Assembly: GCA_035552395.1 (NCBI GenBank)
Contig: DASZLL010000106.1
Location: forward strand, 5,731 to 69,730
Source: Bog-473 sp035552395
GTDB lineage: Bacteria > Actinomycetota > Acidimicrobiia > Acidimicrobiales > RAAP-2
Direction: 5' to 3'
DNA: 64,000 nucleotides
Position 1 is the first letter of the stretch, and each line of letters starts with the position of its first letter. Shown piece after piece: positions 49,960 through 58,067 of the stretch. The position numbers and the translations under genes are program-made. The notes below the pieces were generated by a model. The model had not been told where the DNA came from and ran no database searches. It saw only the letters and a program-made list of their open reading frames with translations.

Positions 49960-50682
49960 TTGGCACCTTCATCGGCCTCTTCGGCCGCGTCGTCTTCCCA
50001 ACTGCTCTTCGACGTCGAGCCGTTCCGTTCGGAACCTCGGCGCGTCGTGATGGCGCGGGAAGTGGCGCATCCCACCCTCGTCCTCGGTAGCACGCAGCCC
50101 GCTGAGGTGGTCGCACCCCTGGCCCTGCGTGCCCGCTCGGCGGAGCTCGTGCGCCGGCGCGGCGGGGGCGGGGCGGTGTATCTCGAGCCGGGGAACCACC
50201 TGTGGCTGGACGCCTGGATCCCGCGGGACGACGATTTATGGGTGCACGACGTCTCGGTGGCGGCGGAATGGGCGGGCAGGTGGTGGGTTGGGGCGCTGGG
50301 AGGTTTGGGGGCGGAGCGCGCGAGCTTCTCGGTCCATACCGGCCGGTCGGTGCCCGGCCGGTATGGCGAGTTGGTGTGCTTCGCCGGGCGCGGACCGGGC
50401 GAGGTCTTCGACGGCCGCAGCAAGGTGGTGGGCCTTTCGCAGTGGCGCTGCCGTGAGGGTGCGCTGTTCTCGTCCTGCGCCTACGTCGCCTGGGAGCCGG
50501 GACCGCTCCTCGAAGTTCTCGAACTTGGAGGCGGATCCTTCGAGGACGAGCTGGCCGGGGAGCTGAGTGGCGCCGCCGTCGGGTTGGGCCAGCTGCTGCC
50601 GCCGTCGGTCGACCTCTCGTCGGTGCGGGCGCGGTTGGTCGGATCCTTTCCTGAGTTCGTGATGGGAGCGGGCGGGGCGTAG
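49960..50682 (+). CDS. Lipoate-protein ligase A / octanoyltransferase-like protein
   Basis: 240 aa from a TTG at 49960; the start is weakly supported and an in-frame ATG at 50050 just precedes the first recognisable strand. ELVRRRGGGGAVYLEPGNHLWLDAWIP is the RRxxGGGAVYHDxGN lipoyl-binding motif, and GRSKVVGLSQWRCREGALFSSCAYV carries the acyl-accepting lysine (KVVG). It would attach or transfer lipoyl/octanoyl groups to lipoyl domains. It ends in the strong terminator before the dcw cluster. Confidence 0.8.
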   Translation: MAPSSASSAASSSQLLFDVEPFRSEPRRVVMAREVAHPTLVLGSTQPAEVVAPLALRARSAELVRRRGGGGAVYLEPGNHLWLDAWIPRDDDLWVHDVSVAAEWAGRWWVGALGGLGAERASFSVHTGRSVPGRYGELVCFAGRGPGEVFDGRSKVVGLSQWRCREGALFSSCAYVAWEPGPLLEVLELGGGSFEDELAGELSGAAVGLGQLLPPSVDLSSVRARLVGSFPEFVMGAGGA

Positions 50683-50691
50683 GCGAAAGAG

Positions 50692-50727
50692 GGCCGGCGG
50701 CTCGGTGGCCGCCGGCCTCCCTTTTTC
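50692..50727 (+). terminator. Rho-independent terminator after the lipoate-ligase-like gene
   Basis: A perfect 10-bp stem GGCCGGCGGC (50692-50701) / GCCGCCGGCC (50708-50717) with a 6-nt loop is followed by CTCCCTTTTTCC. It ends the upstream transcription unit 10 nt past the stop codon and insulates the dcw cluster. The remainder of the gap up to about 50960 shows no gene. Confidence 0.85.
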
Positions 50728-50962
50728 CGGTCGGGTGGCAACACGGCCGCTTTCGGGTCGGCGTCACCGGCCCGTCCGGCCGCGTTGTCCTTTTGGCCTC
50801 GGGCGCGTTCGTTCCGCTCGGCTGGTCGCGGCTTCCTTCCTGGCCCGCTCCAAGCCCTGGTCACTGGGTGGGCGCGGCTCCGATTCGGCCTCGTTCAGAG
50901 GTGGCTCAACGCCGTCGGTGCGACGAAAGGGGTGGTTTTTGGGTTGCAGGGGGGGATGGTGG

Positions 50963-51015
50963 TTGCTTAGTGGAGGGAAGGGGCGTAGAGTGGCGCGAAA
51001 TGGAGTGACAGGGCG
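50963..51015 (+). promoter_or_regulatory. mraZ promoter with MraZ-box-like repeats
   Basis: TTGCTT (50963-50968), a 17-nt spacer and TAGAGT (50986-50991) form a plausible promoter. Over it lie five 5-mers with exact 10-bp periodicity: TGGAG 50971, GGGCG 50981, TGGCG 50991, TGGAG 51001, GGGCG 51011. Known MraZ operators are 5-bp TGGGN repeats separated by 5 nt, so these units (T/G)GG(A/C)G-N5 fit an MraZ autoregulation site placed 22-66 nt before the mraZ start codon. Confidence 0.6.
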
Positions 51016-51036
51016 TCAAAAGACGCAGGCCAGGGA

Positions 51037-51474
51037 GTGGCGTGGGAGAAGCGGCTGGTGCCAGCAGGTTTCGTCGGGAGGTACGAGCACTCGCTCGACA
51101 CGAAGGGCAGGGTGATCCTGCCCGTGAAGTTCCGCGGACCATTCGAGCGAGGCGGCTACCTCACCCAGCACACCGAGGGGTGCGTGGCCCTGTGGACGCC
51201 CGCCGAATTCGAGCGACAGATGGAAGTGATGCAGGAGCGGGCGGACTCGGGACGGCCCGATCGGAACCGCATGCGGATCTGGGCGTCGAACTCGGCGGAG
51301 GTCGAGATCGACCGTCAGGGGCGCATGCCGATCCCCGTGCATCTGCGGACGTTCGCCCGGCTCGACACGGAAGTGCTGGTGCACGGCGCCATCGACCGGG
51401 TCGAGTTGTGGAACCCAGCGGAATGGGAGTCGCGAGTGCTGCCCGAGGAGAGCTGGCTCCTCGAGGACGACTGA
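51037..51474 (+). CDS. mraZ: Transcriptional regulator / division-cluster protein MraZ
   Basis: 145 aa from a GTG at 51037. An in-frame GTG at 51058 (GGAGAAG 7 nt upstream) would give the more usual N-terminus VPAGFVGRYEHSLD and is equally likely. Two AbrB-like repeats: RYEHSLDTKGRVILPVKFRG and AEVEIDRQGRMPIPVHLRTFA, each with the DxxGR/RxxLP motif. MraZ forms ring oligomers that bind repeated boxes upstream of its own gene and modulate the dcw cluster. First gene of the cluster. Confidence 0.93.
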   Translation: MAWEKRLVPAGFVGRYEHSLDTKGRVILPVKFRGPFERGGYLTQHTEGCVALWTPAEFERQMEVMQERADSGRPDRNRMRIWASNSAEVEIDRQGRMPIPVHLRTFARLDTEVLVHGAIDRVELWNPAEWESRVLPEESWLLEDD

Positions 51475-51579
51475 ACCTGGCGGCGCCGGACCCAGCCGCC
51501 ACCGATTCGACAGCGAACGCCCAAACCACGGGAGGGAGCGACACAAGGAACCTCGAGATCTCACAGAGACGGACTGACG

Positions 51580-51594
51580 GGGGCATGACGCCCC
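51580..51594 (+). promoter_or_regulatory. GC hairpin in the mraZ-rsmH gap
   Basis: GGGGC-ATGAC-GCCCC forms a 5-bp stem in the 242-nt gap between mraZ and rsmH. The loop contains an ATG (51585) in frame with rsmH, which would give the methyltransferase a 44-residue N-terminal extension. No T-tract follows, so termination is unlikely. The remaining gap sequence has no other recognisable feature. Confidence 0.3.
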
Positions 51595-51716
51595 GAGAGA
51601 CGCACTGGACCATGTGCAGCTCCTCGACCGGCCAGTTGGAAGGCCACTCCACCCACTTCCACATCGGTCGTCTGGATCTCCACCTCCCCCTCGACCAACC
51701 GGCCGAGGAGCTGCAG

Positions 51717-52652
51717 ATGGCCCACTCGTTCGAACACCTTCCTGTGCTGCGCGACGAGGTGGTGTCGCTGTTCGCTCCGGTGCCCCCTGGCGTGATCGTC
51801 GACGCGACGCTCGGCGGGGGCGGACACGCGGCGTCGCTGTTGGAGGCGTACCCCGAAGTGCGTGTCCTCGGCTTGGACCGGGACCCAGCCGCCCTCGAGG
51901 CAGCGGCCCGGCGACTTTCTACGTTCGGGGACCGGGTCACGTTGATCCGGTCCCCGTTCTCGGCCTTAGGTTCCGTCGTCGATGAGGCGGGGGCGGCGCC
52001 GCTGTCAGGCGTCCTCTTCGACCTCGGCGTCAGCTCACCCCAACTCGATCGGGCGGGCCGCGGTTTCTCGTACCGCGCCGACGGCCCGCTCGACATGCGG
52101 ATGGATCCCGAGTCCGGCGTGACGGCGGCAGAGCTGGTCAACGGGCTGCCCGTGGACGCCCTGGCGCGGCTCTTCCGCGAGAACGGAGAGGGGCGGCTGT
52201 CCGGGCGGATCGCCCGCGCGGTCGTGCAGGCCCGGCCGTTGACCACCACGGGACAGCTCGCCGAAGTCGTGGCGGCCGCCGTGCCGCCCGCGGCGCGACG
52301 GAGGGGCCATCCGGCGCGCCGCGTCTTTCAGGCCCTGCGGATCGAGGTCAACGACGAGCAGAACGAGTTGCAGGCGGCACTCCCGGCCGCGCTCTCGGAC
52401 CTGGCGGTGGGCGGGGTGCTCGCCGTCATCAGCTACCACTCGGGCGAAGACCGTTTCGTGAAGCAGACCTTCGCAGAGGCCGCGTCAGGTGGGTGCGTAT
52501 GCCCGCCCGGGCTGCCCTGCGTGTGCGGTGCCGTCCCGCGTCACCGCCTGGTCTTCCGCGGCGCTCGCAAACCCGCTGCGTCCGAGGTGGCCACCAACCG
52601 ACGGGCCGAGGCCGCACGCTTGCGCGCCATCGTCCGCACGGACGAGGACTGA
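51717..52652 (+). CDS. rsmH: 16S rRNA (cytosine(1402)-N4)-methyltransferase
   Basis: 311 aa from the ATG at 51717 (GAGGAG 7 nt upstream; relatives begin FxHxPVLxxEV). DATLGGGGHAASLL binds SAM; GVLFDLGVSSPQLDRAGRGFSY, RVFQALRIEVNDE and SYHSGEDRFVKQTF are family blocks. It methylates C1402 of 16S rRNA and is the second gene of the cluster. A Cys-containing segment near the C-terminus (CVCPPGLPCVCG) is usual. Its stop overlaps ftsL by one base. Confidence 0.95.
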   Translation: MAHSFEHLPVLRDEVVSLFAPVPPGVIVDATLGGGGHAASLLEAYPEVRVLGLDRDPAALEAAARRLSTFGDRVTLIRSPFSALGSVVDEAGAAPLSGVLFDLGVSSPQLDRAGRGFSYRADGPLDMRMDPESGVTAAELVNGLPVDALARLFRENGEGRLSGRIARAVVQARPLTTTGQLAEVVAAAVPPAARRRGHPARRVFQALRIEVNDEQNELQAALPAALSDLAVGGVLAVISYHSGEDRFVKQTFAEAASGGCVCPPGLPCVCGAVPRHRLVFRGARKPAASEVATNRRAEAARLRAIVRTDED

Positions 52653-53152
52653 TGGCACCTCCTCCCGCCGCGACGGCCGCGCCCGCTCGGCGGCATGCCG
52701 GTGGCACGAGTCCCTCCCGGCGCTGGACGCCGCTGCGCGTCGTCCCCTCCCGGAAGGGGCAGCCCACACCCTCACGCCGGCTGCTGGGGAACCGGCGCCG
52801 GGTCCTCAACATCATGTCCGTCTCGATGATCGTCGCCGCCCTGCTGGCCGTCGTCGTCGCACAGGCGCTGCTGGCGAACGGACAGGTGCGTATGTCCACG
52901 TTGCAACATCAGCTCTCCCTCGAGCAGAGCACGCATCGCCAGGCTGAGCTCAGCGTGGCCGAACTCGAGACCCCCGCGCGGATCGTCGGCGTGGCGTCGA
53001 GCCAGCTCGGCATGCTGCGTCCGTCCAACCTGACCGAGCTGCCGTACGTCTCGCTTTCGGTCCCCGTGCCGACGCCGAACGTCACACCTGCGCCGGCCGC
53101 TCCGCCGGCAACGTCGAACACCTCCACGACGACCGCGACGACGACACCATGA
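52652..53152 (+). CDS. ftsL: FtsL-like division protein
   Basis: 166 aa. A basic, Pro-rich cytoplasmic N-terminus of about 50 residues precedes one membrane helix (about 55-75, MSVSMIVAALLAVVVAQALL), then a coiled-coil (STLQHQLSLEQSTHRQAELSVAELETPARIVGVA) and a Pro/Thr-rich periplasmic tail. This topology and its place between rsmH and ftsI identify it as FtsL, which with FtsB/FtsQ activates septal synthesis; the sequence itself is poorly conserved. ATG overlaps the rsmH stop (TGATG), and its stop overlaps the ftsI start (ATGA). Confidence 0.85.
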   Translation: MAPPPAATAAPARRHAGGTSPSRRWTPLRVVPSRKGQPTPSRRLLGNRRRVLNIMSVSMIVAALLAVVVAQALLANGQVRMSTLQHQLSLEQSTHRQAELSVAELETPARIVGVASSQLGMLRPSNLTELPYVSLSVPVPTPNVTPAPAAPPATSNTSTTTATTTP

Positions 53153-55185
53153 GCAGCACGACGCGGCATGAGCCTCGGCGCGCGCGCGCCAGTTCCGGTG
53201 GGACCCCCGTTGCGGGCGCGACGCGAACCCAGCCCCGTCCGCGGCCCGCGGCGCGGCCCTCCGGGCGTCCAGTTCGCTCCACTCGGACGGCGGCGCAGCC
53301 CCATCCGCAACGTCAGTCCCGGCCACAGCGACACCGGCAGCCAACGCGGTCGGGCCGCCCCACCAGCCGCGGCTGGCTCGGCGCCACGTTCCAGCGACGC
53401 GTCCGGATCGTCCGGATGATCCTCCTGGCCGCGATGCTGCTCCTCGTGGCCCGCCTGGTGGATGTCCAGGTGCTGCACTCGGGCTCCTACCAAGCGGCGG
53501 CGCGCGGGGAGTCGGCCATCACCGTGTCGTTGCCGTCGGTGCGCGGCGGGATCTACGCCCGCGACGGGTCGCCGCTCGCACTCTCCGTGCCGACCGACGA
53601 CGTCGTGGCAGACGACTTTCAGATCACCCACCCGGTGCAGACGGCCAATGCGTTGGCGCCGATGCTGCACGTGCCGGCAGCCACGCTTGCCGCGCAGCTG
53701 CACCAGCATTCGGGCTACGTGATCTTGGCCAAGCAGCTCCCCCAGTCCACCGGCGAGAGGATCACGGCCGACGCCTTGCCCGGGATCACTCTGTTGGCCG
53801 ACTCCAAGCGCGAGGTCCCGAACGGCAACCTGGCCGCGCCGGTCGTCGGGTTCACCAACGCGGCCGGGAAGGGGGCGGCGGGGCTCGAATACGGCGACAA
53901 CCGCCTGCTTGCGGGCGCCGACGGCAAGGAGACCCTCATGCAGTCGCCGGGCGGCGTGACGCTGCCGCAGTCGCCGGTGAGCAACCTGATCGCGACGACG
54001 CCCGGTTCCGGTTTGGAGCTCACGCTCGACAGCCAGCTCCAGTACGAGTCCGAGCAGGCGCTGGCGAAGGCCATCGAGTCGTCCAACGCCGTCAGCGGCA
54101 CCGCCATCGTCATGGACGTCAAGACGGGCCAGATCCTGTCGATGGCGAACCTCGACGCCACCCACCCCGCTGCCCTGGGTGCTGCGACTACGACGGCGAA
54201 TCCGCCCGGTGGCGTCGTGCCGATCGGCCCGCACGACGCGGTCGACGAGGCACCAAGCAACTTGGCGGTGACCCAGCTCTACGAGCCGGGCTCGGTGTTC
54301 AAGCTCGTGACGTTCTCCGCCGCGTTGCAGGAGGGGATCATCAACCCGAACTCTGTCTTCACCGTGCCGGACCAGCTGAAGCTCGATGGCTCCACCTTCC
54401 ACGACGCCGAGCCCCACCCGACCGAGTCCCTCACCGCGACGCAGATCCTGGCGCAGTCCTCCAACATCGGTACGTCGGAGATCGCGCAGGGCGTGGGGGA
54501 GCAGCGGCTGCTGAACCAGGTGAACTCCCTCGGCTTCGGGCAGAACACCGGGCTCGACTTCCCGGGCGAGTCGCCTGGCTTGCTGGCGACGCCGGCGCAA
54601 TGGGAGCCGACCGACTACGTGTCGCTTCCCATCGGCCAGGTGGACGCAGTCAATGCGTTGCAGGTCCTCGACGCCTACAACACCGTGGCCAACGGCGGCG
54701 TCTACGTCGCGCCAAAGCTCGTGCAAGCCACGATCAGCCCGTCCGGCACGATCACGAAGACAGCCGCTTCGGCGACCCACCAGGTCCTCTCCGCGTCGGT
54801 CAACTCCGAGGTCACCTCGATGCTCCAGCAGGTGGTCAACCAGGGCACGGGTACCAGCGCCGCCGTCCCCGGCTACACGGTCGCCGGCAAGACGGGGACC
54901 GCCCAGATCCCGACGCAGAACCAGGACTCCTACGTACCCGGCGCCTACATGGCTTCCTTCGTCGGGTTTGCTCCGGCGGCGAACCCCACCCTGTCGATCA
55001 TCGTCGTGCTGAACCGGCCGACGCCCATCTTCGGCGGCACCGTGGCCGCACCGGTGTTCTCGCAGATCATGAGCTACGCGCTCCATCGTTACGACATCCC
55101 GACCACCCCCGGAGCCCAGAGCACCACGACGCCACCGGGCAGTACGGCCACCAAGGCCAGCGACCAGGCCCAGGACATCACGTGA
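53149..55185 (+). CDS. ftsI: Septal peptidoglycan transpeptidase (penicillin-binding protein, FtsI)
   Basis: 678 aa. An Arg/Pro-rich cytoplasmic tail of about 80 aa precedes one membrane anchor (about 86-106). A PBP dimerisation domain follows (VRGGIYARDGSPLALS). The transpeptidase domain has S382-V-F-K385 (nucleophile), S437-S-N439 and K581-T-G583. There are no PASTA domains; the C-terminus is a Thr/Ala tail. It cross-links septal peptidoglycan together with FtsW. Long basic N-terminal tails are usual for actinobacterial FtsI. Confidence 0.93.
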   Translation: MSSTTRHEPRRARASSGGTPVAGATRTQPRPRPAARPSGRPVRSTRTAAQPHPQRQSRPQRHRQPTRSGRPTSRGWLGATFQRRVRIVRMILLAAMLLLVARLVDVQVLHSGSYQAAARGESAITVSLPSVRGGIYARDGSPLALSVPTDDVVADDFQITHPVQTANALAPMLHVPAATLAAQLHQHSGYVILAKQLPQSTGERITADALPGITLLADSKREVPNGNLAAPVVGFTNAAGKGAAGLEYGDNRLLAGADGKETLMQSPGGVTLPQSPVSNLIATTPGSGLELTLDSQLQYESEQALAKAIESSNAVSGTAIVMDVKTGQILSMANLDATHPAALGAATTTANPPGGVVPIGPHDAVDEAPSNLAVTQLYEPGSVFKLVTFSAALQEGIINPNSVFTVPDQLKLDGSTFHDAEPHPTESLTATQILAQSSNIGTSEIAQGVGEQRLLNQVNSLGFGQNTGLDFPGESPGLLATPAQWEPTDYVSLPIGQVDAVNALQVLDAYNTVANGGVYVAPKLVQATISPSGTITKTAASATHQVLSASVNSEVTSMLQQVVNQGTGTSAAVPGYTVAGKTGTAQIPTQNQDSYVPGAYMASFVGFAPAANPTLSIIVVLNRPTPIFGGTVAAPVFSQIMSYALHRYDIPTTPGAQSTTTPPGSTATKASDQAQDIT

Positions 55186-55255
55186 TCTGGTCGGACACGC
55201 CCATTGCGAGCGTGACGCAGGCACCCCCTCGGCATGCAACGCTGTCGGGTCGACG

Positions 55256-56863
55256 ATGCGAACCGTGCCGATGAACCTCCTCTTCGACGACATCGAGGTG
55301 CTGGAAACGGTGGGCGATCCCTCCGCCGTCGAGGTCGGTGGCATCACCCACGACAGCCGCCGAGTCGTACCGGGTGACCTCTTCTGCTGTGTACCGGGCC
55401 TCGTGAGTGACGGGCACGTCTACGCAACCGAGGCGGTCGAGCGCGGTGCGATCGGCGTGCTGTGCGAGCACTTCATCCCCGAGTTGTTGCACCGTGACGT
55501 CACCCAGGCGCGCATCGCGCCCGGCACGATGCGTCCGGTGATGGCGCAACTGGCCGCGGCCTTCTACGGCTTTCCGGCGCGCGACCTCCTGATGGTCGGC
55601 GTCACCGGCACCAACGGCAAGACGACGGTCACTCAGCTGCTCGGGGATCTCCTCAGCGCGACCGGCCGTCCGACCAACGTCATGGGCACCCTGTCCGGCG
55701 CCCGGACCACACCCGAGGCCACCGAGGTCGAGCGCGTGCTGGCGGGCGTCCGCGACCGTCAGCAGTGGGACGGACTTCGCCACGCGGTGGCGATGGAGGT
55801 CTCGAGTCACGCGCTCGTGCAGTCGAGGGTCGACACGATCCACTTTGACGTGGCCGTCTTCACCAACCTGAGCCACGACCATCTCGATTACCACGGCACC
55901 ATGGAGGAGTACTTCGAGGCCAAGGCCAAGCTCTTCACGTCCAATCACGCGCTCCGAGGTGTGGCAAATGCAGACGACCCTTGGGGCCGCCGGTTGCTGG
56001 AACGGGCCCGCATCCCGATGGTGGGCGTGCACCGCGCCGATGCCGGGGACATGGTCCTCCGCCCCGGTCACAGCGAGTTCACCTGGCGGGGCCACCGGGT
56101 CACGACGGTGCTGACCGGCGGGGTCAACGTGGACAACGCGCTCCTCGCGGCCGAGGCGGCGCTGGTGCTGGACCCCGATCTCCAGCCCGGCGAGATCGCC
56201 GCGGCCATGGCGCAGCTCCAGCCGGTCCCGGGCCGCCTCCAGGTCATCGCGGCCGCGCCGCCCCTGGAGGGAGCGCCGCAGCCGGTGGCGGCGACGGCGA
56301 AGAAGGCCGGCAAGGTCGCCCGCCCGCCCTTTACCGTTCTGGTCGACTACGCCCACACCCCCGCCGGCCTGGAGGTTGTGCTGGCCGAGGCGCGCCGGCT
56401 CGGCCCCGGGACGCCGGGTCGGGTGATCTCGGTCTTCGGGTGTGGCGGCAATCGTGACCGGGCCAAGCGGCCCGTGATGGGAGAGGTGGCCGCACGCGCC
56501 AGCGACCTCGCGTTCTTGACCTCGGACAACCCACGCGACGAGGACCCCGGTGCCATCATCGAAGAGGTGGTGGCGGGCGTGCCGGGTGGGAGGGAGAACC
56601 CTCGCCTCATCGTGGAAGCAGACCGGCGCATCGCCATCCGGCGTGCGCTCGATGCAGCCGGCCCGGCGGACGTCGTGGTGATCGCCGGGAAGGGCCACGA
56701 GGCCTACCAGGAGATCGCCGGGCGCCAGCTGCCCTTCGACGATGCCGTCGAGGCGCGGGACGCGCTGTCAGCTCGCTTCACCTCGGGTCCGAGCACCTGG
56801 TTGGCGGCGACGGATGGCCCGAACGCGCTTCGGGCCTCCGACGGCGTGCGCGCGGACGGCTGA
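55256..56863 (+). CDS. murE: UDP-MurNAc-L-Ala-D-Glu:meso-diaminopimelate ligase
   Basis: 535 aa from the ATG at 55256 (ATG at 55271 is possible). GVTGTNGKTTVTQLL is the ATP loop, MEVSSHALVQSRVDTIHFDVAVFTNLSHDHLDYHGTMEEYFEAKAKLF is the central block, and TSDNPRDEDPGAII is the DNPR motif of meso-DAP-specific enzymes. An Ala/Pro/Lys insertion (about residues 335-360) lies between the central and C-terminal domains. It adds meso-diaminopimelate in the cytoplasm. The next gene is mraY, not murF as in most clusters. Confidence 0.95.
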   Translation: MRTVPMNLLFDDIEVLETVGDPSAVEVGGITHDSRRVVPGDLFCCVPGLVSDGHVYATEAVERGAIGVLCEHFIPELLHRDVTQARIAPGTMRPVMAQLAAAFYGFPARDLLMVGVTGTNGKTTVTQLLGDLLSATGRPTNVMGTLSGARTTPEATEVERVLAGVRDRQQWDGLRHAVAMEVSSHALVQSRVDTIHFDVAVFTNLSHDHLDYHGTMEEYFEAKAKLFTSNHALRGVANADDPWGRRLLERARIPMVGVHRADAGDMVLRPGHSEFTWRGHRVTTVLTGGVNVDNALLAAEAALVLDPDLQPGEIAAAMAQLQPVPGRLQVIAAAPPLEGAPQPVAATAKKAGKVARPPFTVLVDYAHTPAGLEVVLAEARRLGPGTPGRVISVFGCGGNRDRAKRPVMGEVAARASDLAFLTSDNPRDEDPGAIIEEVVAGVPGGRENPRLIVEADRRIAIRRALDAAGPADVVVIAGKGHEAYQEIAGRQLPFDDAVEARDALSARFTSGPSTWLAATDGPNALRASDGVRADG

Positions 56864-56869
56864 GCGCAC

Positions 56870-57910
56870 GTGCTCGGTCTCCTCGTCTCGGGCAGCGTCG
56901 CGCTGTGGTGTGCGATCATCACCACGCCCTTCCTCATCCGCTACTTCCGCAACCGCCAGATCGGCCAGCACATCCGCGAGGACGGGCCGGCCACGCACAC
57001 CGCCAAGGCCGGAACGCCCACCATGGGCGGCATCGCCATCGTGGGCTCGCTGGTCTTCGGCTATGCCGTCGGGCACATCGGCACCGAGATTCGTTTCTCG
57101 CGTACCGGCTACCTGACGATCGGCGCGGTGGTGGCGTTCGGCCTCATCGGGTACATGGACGACTACATCAAGATCCACCACCGGCGCAGTCTCGGGCTCA
57201 ACAAGCGGGCCAAATCGGGTGCGCAGCTCGTCTGTGCCCTCGCCTTCGCGATCCTGGCGGTGGATTGGGCGCACACGTCGACCGCGCTGTCCTTCACCCG
57301 GTCGGAGGCGATCGGGATCAACATGGGCTCGGTGCTCTGGGTGATCTTCGCCGTCCTTGTCATGGTCGGGTCGTCGAACGCGGTCAACATCACCGACGGG
57401 GTCGACGGGCTGGCGGCGGGCTCGGGGACGTTCTGTTTCGCCGTCCTGTCGATCATGGGCTACTGGATCTTCCGGCATTTCACCATCTACCACGTGCTCC
57501 CGGCGTCTGCGATCGATCTCTCCCTCGTCGCGGTCGCGCTCGCCGGCGCGTGCATCGGGTTCCTGTGGTGGAACGCCGCGCCCGCCAAGATCATCATGGG
57601 CGACACGGGATCGCTGGCCATCGGCGCAGGCCTTGCCGCGCTCTGCCTGCTGCTCAACCTCGAGCTCCTGCTGCTCGTCATCGGCGGGCTCTTCGTCATG
57701 GAAACGGTCTCGGTGATCATGCAGGTCATCAGCTTCCGCCTGTTCCACCGCCGCATCTTCCGGATGGCGCCGATCCACCACCACTTCGAACTGGCCGGCT
57801 GGCCCGAGACCACGGTGATCGTCCGCTTCTGGATCCTCGGCGGTCTGTTCTGCGCCTTGGGCCTCGGCATCTTCTACGGCGACTTCCTCACGGTGGCGAA
57901 GTTCACGTGA
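56870..57910 (+). CDS. mraY: Phospho-MurNAc-pentapeptide transferase
   Basis: 346 aa, GTG start 6 nt after murE. Ten membrane segments. IREDGPATHTAKAGTPTMGGI is the family N-terminal signature; GYMDDYIKIHHRRSLGLNKRAK holds the Asp pair; NAVNITDGVDGLAAG and MGDTGSLAIG contain catalytic Asp residues; RMAPIHHHFELAGWPE is the HHH motif. It makes lipid I at the membrane. It is followed not by murD but by a 157-nt gap and then ftsW. Confidence 0.95.
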   Translation: MLGLLVSGSVALWCAIITTPFLIRYFRNRQIGQHIREDGPATHTAKAGTPTMGGIAIVGSLVFGYAVGHIGTEIRFSRTGYLTIGAVVAFGLIGYMDDYIKIHHRRSLGLNKRAKSGAQLVCALAFAILAVDWAHTSTALSFTRSEAIGINMGSVLWVIFAVLVMVGSSNAVNITDGVDGLAAGSGTFCFAVLSIMGYWIFRHFTIYHVLPASAIDLSLVAVALAGACIGFLWWNAAPAKIIMGDTGSLAIGAGLAALCLLLNLELLLLVIGGLFVMETVSVIMQVISFRLFHRRIFRMAPIHHHFELAGWPETTVIVRFWILGGLFCALGLGIFYGDFLTVAKFT

Positions 57911-58067
57911 CGCGTCGCCGCTCGTTCCGCCGCGCGACCGGTGGCGCCGACGGTGCCTTCATCCGCCACTTCGGGCACGCGGTGGGGGAGAATTGGCGGA
58001 TGCATCGGGTGTCGGACCGAGCAGTTGGGCGCGCGCGCTCCAGGGGCGGAGTTCGAAGGCGGCGCGC

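Noticed and set aside
52909..55347. 812-codon open frame on the minus strand across ftsL-ftsI
   Set aside because: Lies antisense to ftsI, whose three transpeptidase motifs are intact; the antisense product is Arg/Gly/His-rich without domain features.
55178..56698. 506-codon minus-strand frame over murE
   Set aside because: Antisense shadow; murE on the other strand has all ligase motifs.
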